21,403 nt of DNA from JBGLNJ01 sp964353405 (GTDB taxonomy: Bacteria > Chloroflexota > Anaerolineae > Fen-1058). Below, piece after piece: positions 1-6,353 of the stretch; position 1 is the first letter of the stretch, and every line of letters starts with the position of its first letter. A program made the translations under genes and the position numbers. The stretch covers positions 1 through 21,403 of the forward strand of contig CAYGWJ010000219.1 of NCBI GenBank assembly GCA_964353405.1, written 5' to 3'. The notes under the pieces were generated by a model. It searched no databases. It was given only the letters and a program-made list of their open reading frames with translations, and was not told where the DNA came from.

Positions 1-770
1 TGCGGATTGACATGAGCGAGTACCACGAGAGCCACACCGTCAGCCGCCTGTTCGGCGCGCCGCCCGGTTACGTGGGCTACGAGGAAGGCGGCCAATTGAC
101 CGAGGCCGTGCGACGCCGTCCGTATCAAGTGGTGCTCTTCGACGAAATCGAAAAAGCGCACCCGGACGTGTGGAACTCGCTGTTGCAGATTCTGGAAGAT
201 GGTCGGCTCACGGATGGACAGGGCCGCACGGTGGATTTCCGCAACACGGTGCTCATCATGACGAGCAATCTGGGCACCGAGTTTGCGCGCAAGGGTGGGG
301 CGCTCGGCTTTATGCGTCCCGGCGAGGGTCCCAGCGGCGAGATCGCCGCCGATCACAAGAAGATCGAAGATGCCCTCAAGCGCGCGTTCCGCCCCGAGTT
401 CCTCAATCGCGTGGACGAGATCATCATCTTCAATACGCTCTCGCTCGAAGCGGTTGAACAAATCGTTAGCCTTCAGATGAAAGAAGTCGGCGAGCGGTTG
501 AGCGAGCAGGGCCTGACCGTGGAATTGACCGAGTCGGCGCGTAAGTGGCTGGCCAAGCAGGGCTATGACCCGCAGTTCGGCGCGCGTCCGCTGCGCCGTG
601 CGATTCAAAAGCACGTCGAAAGCCCGCTCTCCGTCAAGCTCTTGCGCGGCGAGTTCCATTCCGGCGACTGCGTGATCGTGGATACCGACCACGAGGGGCT
701 GACCTTTACGCGGAAGGACGGTGCCGAAAAGCCGGCGGACCTGGTTCAAATAGAATCCGTGCCAGTGTAA
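1..770 (+). CDS. clpC: ClpC-type AAA+ chaperone/unfoldase, C-terminal part (5' end outside the window)
   Basis: Hexameric ATP-driven unfoldase that feeds substrates to ClpP or remodels aggregates in the cytoplasm. The frame is open from base 3 and enters in the second AAA+ domain (RIDMSEY). The pore loop GYVGYEEGG is followed by Walker B (VVLFDEIEKAHPD), sensor 1 (IMTSN), the arginine-finger stretch FRPEFLNRVDE and the sensor-2 motif GARPLRRAIQ of the D2-small domain. About 255 residues are present, roughly the last third of the family length. I prefer ClpC over ClpB because of the KGGALGF segment after sensor 1 and the LKRAFRPEFLNR wording, but the diagnostic middle domain lies outside the window. 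The stop TAA is 29 bases before the next start, so the two genes may be co-transcribed. Confidence 0.93.
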   Translation, partial: RIDMSEYHESHTVSRLFGAPPGYVGYEEGGQLTEAVRRRPYQVVLFDEIEKAHPDVWNSLLQILEDGRLTDGQGRTVDFRNTVLIMTSNLGTEFARKGGALGFMRPGEGPSGEIAADHKKIEDALKRAFRPEFLNRVDEIIIFNTLSLEAVEQIVSLQMKEVGERLSEQGLTVELTESARKWLAKQGYDPQFGARPLRRAIQKHVESPLSVKLLRGEFHSGDCVIVDTDHEGLTFTRKDGAEKPADLVQIESVPV

Positions 771-799
771 TTGAACTTGCGTTGAACGAGGAGGGATCA

Positions 800-1054
800 G
801 TGGCAACACCAGAAGTATCGGTTCAGCAAGTGGAAAAAGCCTTGCAACGGTTGCCTGCCGGGCGGCTCAAAGAAGCGCTGCTGTTCATCGAGTTTCTTGA
901 ATACCTGGGGGATGGCGAAGAGGATGACTCGGAAGACGCCGGCTTGTGGCAGGCAGTGCTAGCTCACCAGACCTGCCGAGAATCTCATCCCGAAGAGCTG
1001 CCCGAGGTTTTTGATTCGCCTCAAACCTTCTTGCAGGCTACGGCCAACCTTTGA
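800..1054 (+). CDS. Small acidic antitoxin-like protein (84 aa)
   Basis: I chose GTG at 800 because a strong Shine-Dalgarno (GAGGAGGGA, 788-796) precedes it at a suitable distance; a TTG at 782 would read through that site. The N-terminal half has the pattern LPAGRLKEALLFIEFLEYL, which resembles the 'LP..kl.evldFieFL' helix of DUF2281/Phd-like small antitoxins. The C-terminal half is acidic (GDGEEDDSEDAGLW), followed by a HPEELPEVFDSPQTFL tail. No toxin gene lies next to it, so it is either an orphan antitoxin-like protein or an unrelated small regulator. It sits 29 bases behind clpC on the same strand and is followed at once by a perfect palindrome that could terminate both genes. The family assignment is by resemblance only. 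Confidence 0.7.
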   Translation: MATPEVSVQQVEKALQRLPAGRLKEALLFIEFLEYLGDGEEDDSEDAGLWQAVLAHQTCRESHPEELPEVFDSPQTFLQATANL

Positions 1055-1070
1055 TGCCATACCAGCACAA

Positions 1071-1102
1071 GACCTCCGAGGTTTCTAGAAACCTCGGAGG
1101 TC
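1071..1102. terminator. Perfect 32-bp palindrome, probable bidirectional terminator
   Basis: The arms GACCTCCGAGGTTTCT and AGAAACCTCGGAGGTC are exact reverse complements. They can fold into a 14-bp stem with a CTAG loop, followed by TTTATG on the plus strand. It lies 16 bases after the stop of the small gene and 19 bases beyond the stop of the degraded leftward gene, so it could end transcription from both sides. The same kind of palindrome may be a dispersed element in this genome, which this window cannot show. Confidence 0.65.
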
Positions 1103-1121
1103 TTTATGATGCGCGCTGGTT

Positions 1122-1459
1122 TTACGACGGCACGACGATGCCCAGCTTTTCAAGCAACTGCGGTTGGTCTTCCAACGCCACTCGCGCTACCGCAATGAAT
1201 TCGCTCAACCAAATTCCTACGGGCGATTGCGCTGTTCTCGTGTCGGTCACGTTTGCTCGCAGAAGGCCGCCCAGAAATCAGCAGCCCAGCAGATCACTGT
1301 CCTGGCGCAACCCCCGCACACCGAAAACCGAGGTAGGTAGGAACGCCGGGGGTGCAGCCGTCGCGGTAGGCCGCGACGGCTCCTGGCCGTCACCGGCATT
1401 CCGCCTGCCGGAACAAGCAAGGCCAGGATTGCGATCAGGCTGAACAAGTTGTGCTTCAT
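1122..1459 (-). pseudogene. Degraded lipoprotein gene (one frameshift, one in-frame stop)
   Basis: ATG at 1459 has an ideal Shine-Dalgarno (AAGGAG, 7 bases upstream) and opens a signal peptide, MKHNLFSLIAILALL. In the +1-shifted frame the same bases read GLACSG, a lipobox, followed by a Pro/Thr/Ala-rich linker (PTATAAPPA). That frame hits TGA at 1280-1278 and then continues as plausible coding, with an amphipathic C-terminus containing VARVALEDQPQLLEKLGI and a final TAA at 1124-1122. Together these look like one former lipoprotein of about 110 residues broken by a 1-base (or -2) slip near 1420 and by one nonsense change. The alternatives are an intact but unrelated 70-residue secreted peptide (1247-1459) or sequencing error. 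I do not recognise the family. Confidence 0.5.
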
Positions 1460-1470
1460 GGTGTGACTCC

Positions 1471-1644
1471 TTATGGTGCGAAAGCAACGAGTAAATTGGA
1501 TCGCTTGGGAGTTCGCAGGTCACGTCTGCCCGTAGGGGGTTGCGCCAAACGCGACCGACACGCTTGCCGGAAGTGAGAGAGGTTCAAAAAGAGGAATCGC
1601 CCGGCCAGGCCGGTGATGATGTTCAATATTTGCTCCAAGGTCAT
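1471..1644 (-). CDS. Doubtful small ORF (57 aa) ahead of the broken lipoprotein gene
   Basis: ATG at 1644 opens MTLEQILNIITGLAGRF, which is hydrophobic at the start and becomes Arg/Pro-rich. Its TAA stop abuts the AAGGAG site of the lipoprotein start at 1459, an arrangement typical of adjacent genes in an operon. However, no good ribosome binding site precedes 1644, the composition of the second half is not convincing, and I recognise no family. It may be a remnant or chance. Confidence 0.2.
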   Translation of the reverse strand: MTLEQILNIITGLAGRFLFLNLSHFRQACRSRLAQPPTGRRDLRTPKRSNLLVAFAP

Positions 1645-1704
1645 CTCGGTGTTTGCCTTGGCTCAATCGGTGGTGCCGGTTCGGGTCGCCAGGGCGGCGA
1701 CAAG

Positions 1705-1841
1705 CAATATTGGGCCATGATCTTCGTTTGGGCCACCTGGGCAAGAGCATGCGCAATTATGTCTATTCGCAACTGGTCGCCACACCGGTTTGGGCAGCAG
1801 TTGGAGGGTATGGCCGAAACGAAGATCAACGCCCAATATTG
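1705..1841. repeat. 31-bp imperfect inverted repeat (28/31) around a 75-bp spacer
   Basis: The left arm 1705-1735 begins CAATATTGGGC and contains TGATCTTCGTTT. The right arm 1811-1841 is its reverse complement except for three mismatches. The spacer shows no gene. Transcription from the promoter at 1838-1866 would start inside the right arm, so most of the inverted repeat could fold as RNA. The rest of 1540-1900 shows nothing convincing. Confidence 0.65.
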
Positions 1842-1866
1842 TATTTCACGCGCGGGGAAAAGTCAA
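1838..1866 (-). promoter_or_regulatory. Near-consensus sigma70-type promoter reading leftward
   Basis: On the minus strand the sequence is TTGACT (1866-1861), a 17-base spacer, then TACAAT (1843-1838): five of six matches in each box with ideal spacing. No intact gene lies downstream on that strand, only the inverted repeat, the doubtful 57-residue frame and the broken lipoprotein gene. Confidence 0.55.
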
Positions 1867-1900
1867 ATCGAAACATGGGCTTGGCCAGGATGGCGCTCGC

Positions 1901-2254
1901 TCAATCGTCATATTCTACTATTGCGGCGATGGCAGACGCGAGGGTGTCCATGACAATCGGCGACGCACGCCCCAGCTTTTGCGTGAACCGCTGCGCGTCA
2001 ACTCCGCGCAGTTGCAGCACATCCACGGCGGACACTTTGCTCAAGCCATTGGACTCGTCCGGCAGGATCTGCACGTGCCATACGTTGTGAGCATAATGTC
2101 CCTTCCAATCCGTAATGGGAGCGACCAGCTTGACGGGCAAAATGCCGACTGCATCTGAACTGACGACGACGGCAGGGCGCGTCTTGCGGATTTCCGCGCC
2201 CAGCGTGGGGTCAAGGCTCACCAGCCAGATGTCGCCGCGCCTAATCGTCAACAA
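1901..2254 (-). CDS. MazF/PemK-type endoribonuclease toxin
   Basis: Toxins of this family cut mRNA at short sequences and are held inactive by the antitoxin encoded just upstream. The protein (117 aa) has the family opening RRGDIWLVSLDP, then the E-x-x-K-x-RP segment (AEIRKTRPAVVVSSD), the LVAPITDW strand region and the late LPDESNGLSKVSAVDVLQL stretch. The start is TTG at 2254 (or 2251), since AGGGAGG lies 5 bases upstream and the frame shares homology only from there. It overlaps the end of the antitoxin gene by 14 bases, as is usual for translationally coupled toxin-antitoxin pairs. It is last in an operon whose promoter is at 2849-2877. Length and motifs look intact. Confidence 0.9.
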   Translation of the reverse strand: MLTIRRGDIWLVSLDPTLGAEIRKTRPAVVVSSDAVGILPVKLVAPITDWKGHYAHNVWHVQILPDESNGLSKVSAVDVLQLRGVDAQRFTQKLGRASPIVMDTLASAIAAIVEYDD

Positions 2255-2510
2255 GGTCGCCTCCCTGCCATAGCTCACGTTCGGCGGCCGTTTGTTCATA
2301 GTGCGCGGCGAGTTGTTGGGCCTGCTCGGCCATCACGCGCCGCCGGTCGGCCAGCGGCAGCCGCATAAAGGCTTGCCGTTCGCGCAGCGCCGCTTGCTCG
2401 AACAAAGCCAGCACCTCGTCTTGGATGGTTCTGTTTTCTTCTTGCGCGCGCTGCTCGATGAGAGCATACGTGGTTTCTGGAATGTAGATGGGACGCATCG
2501 CAGTTGACAT
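2241..2510 (-). CDS. Antitoxin-like partner of the MazF toxin (89 aa)
   Basis: Small protein encoded directly ahead of the toxin and overlapping it. ATG at 2510 was chosen because AAGGAGG lies 7 bases upstream. The N-terminus (MRPIYIPETTYALIEQRAQEEN) resembles the ribbon-helix-helix DNA-binding part of antitoxins, with the segment RTIQDEVLALFEQAALRER as the helical second half. The charged tail RRVMAEQAQQLAAHYEQ...ELWQGGDLVDD would wrap the toxin. Position, size and architecture are typical of an antitoxin that also represses its own promoter. The exact antitoxin family is not certain. It starts 22 bases after the DUF433 gene. Confidence 0.8.
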   Translation of the reverse strand: MSTAMRPIYIPETTYALIEQRAQEENRTIQDEVLALFEQAALRERQAFMRLPLADRRRVMAEQAQQLAAHYEQTAAERELWQGGDLVDD

Positions 2511-2532
2511 GATTACGCCTCCTTCAGGATGT

Positions 2533-2799
2533 TCACGCCGGCCTAGGCTCCAGCACAAACTCGTCCGTGTGTTTGAGGAATGCTTCGCCTGACAGTTTTA
2601 TCGCCTCGGCAATCGCATCTTTGGTGATGCTATTGTGGCATCGCTCGATAATCGTCTCCCAGGCCATGCCATCTGCCAACATCTCTAGCACTTGCCAGAC
2701 CATGATGCGCGTGCCGCGAAAGGTCGGCTTGCCGTGGCAGATCTCGGGGTCGGCGACGATATAGCGTCCCAACAGTTTGGCCTTTGCATTTTTCTTCAT
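2533..2799 (-). CDS. DUF433 domain protein (88 aa)
   Basis: DUF433 proteins are small helix-turn-helix-like proteins, often the antitoxin member of a pair with a PIN/DUF5615-type toxin. Here the hallmark is clear: GRYIVADPEICHGKPTFRGTRIMVWQVLEML, then a DGMAWETIIERCHNSITKDAIAEAI helix-turn-helix. The start ATG at 2799 is preceded only by a modest GAGAAG site; a stronger AGGAGG at 2837-2832 is too far away. It is the first gene of the operon, ahead of the MazF pair, and no DUF5615 toxin is present. It may therefore be an antitoxin that has lost its usual partner or a regulator of the neighbouring pair. Confidence 0.87.
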   Translation of the reverse strand: MKKNAKAKLLGRYIVADPEICHGKPTFRGTRIMVWQVLEMLADGMAWETIIERCHNSITKDAIAEAIKLSGEAFLKHTDEFVLEPRPA

Positions 2800-2848
2800 C
2801 TCAACTTCTCTCTGCGCTCGACGCTTCGGCGCCTCCTATCTGAGTAAG

Positions 2849-2877
2849 AGTATATCACCACTTGGCTTCGGTGTCAT
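2849..2877 (-). promoter_or_regulatory. Promoter of the DUF433-antitoxin-MazF operon
   Basis: The minus strand reads ATGACA (2877-2872), 17 bases, TATACT (2854-2849), with an extended -10 TG at 2857-2856. The boxes match the sigma70 consensus at five of six positions each. It sits between the GH gene's stop and the DUF433 start, about 40 bases ahead of the latter. Confidence 0.55.
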
Positions 2878-2913
2878 GTCGGCGTGTGTCGGCGCCGGCC
2901 CACACGCTGCCGG

Positions 2914-5900
2914 CTACGGCCTCGGCCCGCCTGTGCCGGAGGCGTCCGGCTCGATGAGGAAATAGGGTCTGCCGCCAATCGGCCCGCTGCCGTCGCTGGT
3001 CCACTGCGCGTGGTTCGTCGCCGCGGGCAACGTCACGGTATACACACCGTTCGTCGGCGAGATGATTTGGGTCGAATTGAGCCACACCAGTCGCGCGCTG
3101 GCGCTCGTCGCGGTCAAGACGACCGTCTCGGTCACATAGCCCCGCGCCCACATCGCCAGGACGCGCTCTCGCGCGGGCGAGCGATAGAAGGAGAACACTT
3201 CGGCTCCCTGACCCGCGCGCACTGTATCCGTCGGGACCCAGCCGGGCCGCACGCGCCATTTGGGGACCGCGTCGCGCAGATGGGCGATGGTTTTCTGGAA
3301 GGCGGTATACGCCGGGCGCGGTGTGTCCGGGAGAAAAGCCTGGAAGCAGCCCCACCCGGTTGGGTTGCGCACCAGTCCCAATCCTCCGCCCCAGGTCGTG
3401 CCCGCGATGGGATCAACGCAATCGTCATACATCTGAAAATGAAAGACCGCTTCTACCGGCGCGACCACATTCATCCAGGCGGCATACGCCGCGCTTTGAA
3501 CGACGAACGCGGCCTGCTCGTCCAGGTTCGCGCGCAGCTCGACCGGCGTGCCGTCCTCGTGGAGGCAGGGCGGCGTGATATTTCCATCGTCGCACAGCCA
3601 CACATTGCTTTCCGTCACCCACAGCGACTTGAATGTGATGGTGTAGGTTTTGAGCGCCTGCGTGGCGCGGAACAGATAGTTGAAGGTGTTCCAAGAGTTC
3701 ACATAGTTGTGTTCGGCGACCGCATCGAAGAACCAGGCATTCGTGTCTTTGTCGGGATAGGTATTGATCACTGCGAGCGTGTCTTGCAGCCAGGTCGAAT
3801 TCGGATTGATGTTGGACAGTCCGCCGTAAATGATTTTAGCCTGAGGGTCGGCGAGTTTGGCCGCCAGGTAGGCCACCTTCAAAAGCCGCGCATACTCTTC
3901 AACCGTGCCGATCCAGAAACCGACATAGTCCTCCTCATTCCAGATTTCCCAGTGACGCACGCCACGGCTGGCAGGCCAGCCCAACTGTTGAGCCAGCACG
4001 CCGCCGGGCTTGTAGCGATTGACAGACTCGAACACGAACCGCGCCCACGGATTGTTCGCGTTGATCGTCTTGGTGATGCCGGGTACATCCGTCCCATCGG
4101 AGAACACCGGCTCGAACAATCTGACCGGCGCGCTGCCTGCGGCGGACGCGCTCGACGCTCCCTGCGCTCCCATCTCGCTGTACATTTGCAGTGATTGACC
4201 CACGCGCGGCATCGGCAGCGCGGGATTACCCGCCGTGGCATAAAAGTCCGGCGTGTTCATCAGGATAATGAGCGGCTGGATGCCATGCTCCGTATCGCTG
4301 ATGACGGCGCGGTCAACCTGATGTAATGAACTATTCCACACAAAAGCGCCTTCACTCGACTCGACGCCCGGCCAATAGAGCGGCCAGCGATCCATGCCCG
4401 CGCCGGTCGCCAGCGCCCGTTGATAGCGCGGCTCATCCGCCGGCGCTTCCGCCGACGTGATAAACACTGCCCCAAAACGAGACGTCGGCGTGATGACGCC
4501 TGGCGGAGGAGTAGGTGTTGGCGTCGGCGATGCCCCCGCGTCCCTTTGAACAATGGGCAGAAATGTCTGTGGCAGATGATCCAGCACGCGGACTGTGACG
4601 GGCAATGTAAACGGGCTGCCCGCCGTCGTCGTTGGATCGGCAGTCAGGCGAAGCGTATAGGTGACCGTGGCCGGCAAGACGACCGTGCCCGTGGCAAACA
4701 GGCTGGCATCTACCGAGACCGTCAGCGTGCTGGGAGTCGTGCCACTGACGGGTGAAACGCGCAACCCGGTCGGAGCGGACGGGTCGAGGCGAACCGTCCA
4801 TGTGAACGGCGTTCCCACGCGCCCAATCGAGACGGTAGCCGTGAGCGTGCGTGGATTGTCGCGCGCGCCCACAAAAGACAACCGGTCTGGTGTGACAATC
4901 ATGGCCGTTCCCGTCCACGCGGAACGGCGCGGCATATCGCGCATTGCGGCATAAATCGGCGCCGGCGTTCGCTGCGGGATGATGTTTTCGGTGGCCCGGT
5001 AGAACGAGAAAAATTTGTGCGGGTTACAAGACGCACCCCGATGGTAAAAGTCAAGGTTCCATACAAACATCGGCCCCATCCACGGCCAGTTGTCGTCCGC
5101 CCACTTGAAAGCGCGCACCGTGTAATCGGCCTGCAGCGTTTCGCTCACTTGCATCCACCGGAACCCGTCCATCTCCGGGTATCGAGTGGGTTCATTGCAA
5201 AAGCCATAGTCCGCCAGCCCCGGTCCCGCTGTCCAGGGATCAGCGACCGGATCGCGAATCCAGCCGAACTCGGTGGCCCATATCTGCAATCCGCCCGCGC
5301 CGAACTGCACCATGATGTTGCGCATCTCTTCGGCCCCGCGAAACGCAAAGCCGTTGCCGTTGTCCGAAGGGTCGAGTTGATCCAATGGACGCTCAGGTTC
5401 ATACTTGAAACCGTAAGGGTGATAGCCGAAAGCGTCCGCGCACATCCGCCCGCTGTTGAGATATTTCATCCAGTCAAACATCCGCATGGCAAAGAACCGC
5501 TCGTCCACGGCGGTCTTGGAACCTTCCGGCCATCTGCCGACCGGGGCCAATCCGCCCGTGACCACAATCGCATTCGGGTCTTGGCTCTTGATGACCGGAT
5601 AGACCGCGCACATCAGACGCGCGTAGGCTTCAATGTCCACATCAAAGTTGCCCCAAAACCCTGCGCCTCTAAGATTAGGCTCATTGCCGATCTCATAGGC
5701 ATCCACCTTGCCGCGTGCGGAGCGGACGAGGCTGCGGATTTGTTCCGGGTATTCCGCCAGCTTGACCGGGTCGCCTTCGATCGTGATGCGATACAGCACG
5801 TGTTCTGTAAGGCGCGTGGCGGGAGGCGGGCCGGCTTCTTGGACCAGCTTGATCCATTCAAAGCTGAGCGGAGCGGCCAGGTCGGATTGATCCCAGACAT

Positions 5901-6030
5901 TCAGCCCATAGCCCAGGTGTGGAACCGACAGCGTACGGGTAGCTCCGCCGCTTGAGGGCGCAGGCAACATCAACAGCAAGGCAAGCACGATCAAGGCAAC
6001 GCACACCAAGCTTTTGATAAGACGAGACAT
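2914..6030 (-). CDS. Secreted protein with two glycoside-hydrolase-like (clan GH-A type) modules
   Basis: Of 1038 residues, the first 30 are a signal peptide (MSRLIKSLVCVALIVLALLL). ATG at 6030 follows a GAGGT site; a further upstream start adds 21 unsupported residues. Module 1 (about 35-400) has the acid/base motif EIGNEP near residue 116 and a likely nucleophile WATEFGW near 253. An Ig/BACON-like beta domain (about 405-480), a FLPIV stretch and a PTPTPTPPP linker (near 505) follow. Module 2 (about 515-1000) has HWEIWNEEDY near 697 and WVTESNVW near 806. The paired glutamates fit retaining TIM-barrel hydrolases such as GH39/GH5 relatives, but the substrate is unknown. Both modules keep their glutamates, so both may be active. 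The gene is divergent from the DUF5107 gene. Confidence 0.8.
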   Translation of the reverse strand: MSRLIKSLVCVALIVLALLLMLPAPSSGGATRTLSVPHLGYGLNVWDQSDLAAPLSFEWIKLVQEAGPPPATRLTEHVLYRITIEGDPVKLAEYPEQIRSLVRSARGKVDAYEIGNEPNLRGAGFWGNFDVDIEAYARLMCAVYPVIKSQDPNAIVVTGGLAPVGRWPEGSKTAVDERFFAMRMFDWMKYLNSGRMCADAFGYHPYGFKYEPERPLDQLDPSDNGNGFAFRGAEEMRNIMVQFGAGGLQIWATEFGWIRDPVADPWTAGPGLADYGFCNEPTRYPEMDGFRWMQVSETLQADYTVRAFKWADDNWPWMGPMFVWNLDFYHRGASCNPHKFFSFYRATENIIPQRTPAPIYAAMRDMPRRSAWTGTAMIVTPDRLSFVGARDNPRTLTATVSIGRVGTPFTWTVRLDPSAPTGLRVSPVSGTTPSTLTVSVDASLFATGTVVLPATVTYTLRLTADPTTTAGSPFTLPVTVRVLDHLPQTFLPIVQRDAGASPTPTPTPPPGVITPTSRFGAVFITSAEAPADEPRYQRALATGAGMDRWPLYWPGVESSEGAFVWNSSLHQVDRAVISDTEHGIQPLIILMNTPDFYATAGNPALPMPRVGQSLQMYSEMGAQGASSASAAGSAPVRLFEPVFSDGTDVPGITKTINANNPWARFVFESVNRYKPGGVLAQQLGWPASRGVRHWEIWNEEDYVGFWIGTVEEYARLLKVAYLAAKLADPQAKIIYGGLSNINPNSTWLQDTLAVINTYPDKDTNAWFFDAVAEHNYVNSWNTFNYLFRATQALKTYTITFKSLWVTESNVWLCDDGNITPPCLHEDGTPVELRANLDEQAAFVVQSAAYAAWMNVVAPVEAVFHFQMYDDCVDPIAGTTWGGGLGLVRNPTGWGCFQAFLPDTPRPAYTAFQKTIAHLRDAVPKWRVRPGWVPTDTVRAGQGAEVFSFYRSPARERVLAMWARGYVTETVVLTATSASARLVWLNSTQIISPTNGVYTVTLPAATNHAQWTSDGSGPIGGRPYFLIEPDASGTGGPRP

Positions 6031-6162
6031 GGGGGACCTCTCTATTCTATTTTGGATCATCCGAAGAAAATGGTTGTGCTCTCTTGTTATCATCGTACAC
6101 CAGGTCAGCCATGCCTGTGGTTTCAGGAAGGTTACAGGTGCGTAAAGCGATGCTGGTTGCTT

Positions 6163-6190
6163 TTGCCTCTGCCTGCGCGGGTGCTATAAT
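6163..6190 (+). promoter_or_regulatory. Extended -10 promoter reading toward the DUF5107 gene
   Basis: TTGCCT (6163-6168), a 16-base spacer and a perfect TATAAT (6185-6190) preceded by TG-C. The 11-mer GTGCTATAATC recurs before the DNA methyltransferase gene. The start codon is about 160 bases downstream. Confidence 0.5.
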
Positions 6191-6319
6191 CAAGGAGCAA
6201 ACGTAGAGCTTGACGCGCTGGCGGCGATGGGCAGCCTGCTCAATCGCAAAGCATTGATGGCTTATTTGTTCTACATCGTAGGCGGGGCCATCGTTATCGG
6301 ATTGGCATTGCAGCCGTAG
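6191..6319 (+). pseudogene. Orphan C-terminal membrane-protein fragment (permease-like)
   Basis: An open stretch without a credible start ends in TAG at 6317 and reads LAAMGSLLNRKALMAYL followed by FYIVGGAIVIGLALQP. It has one clear hydrophobic helix and the look of the last helix of a multi-span permease. There is no upstream coding in that frame, so it looks like the stub of a deleted gene. A functional small membrane protein starting at ATG 6226 (30 aa) is the alternative. The remainder of the 6031-6353 interval shows only the promoter. Confidence 0.35.
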
Positions 6320-6353
6320 GCACATTTCGCCGGCATACCTCTGAGGTGGCGTG

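Noticed and set aside
1051..1443. 130-residue plus-strand frame starting in the end of the antitoxin-like gene
   Set aside because: It runs through the perfect palindrome and is antisense to the better-supported broken lipoprotein gene.
1705..1841. Inverted repeat as the ends of an insertion sequence
   Set aside because: The 75-base interior cannot hold a transposase and no target duplication is visible; a structured RNA or remnant fits better.
2884..4194. 436-residue open frame on the plus strand
   Set aside because: It is antisense to the secreted hydrolase gene, Arg/His-rich and without a recognisable domain. GC-rich codon bias leaves long false frames on the opposite strand.
5017..5955. 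312-residue plus-strand frame
   Set aside because: Antisense to the signal-peptide and first catalytic module of the hydrolase, no domain, no ribosome binding site.
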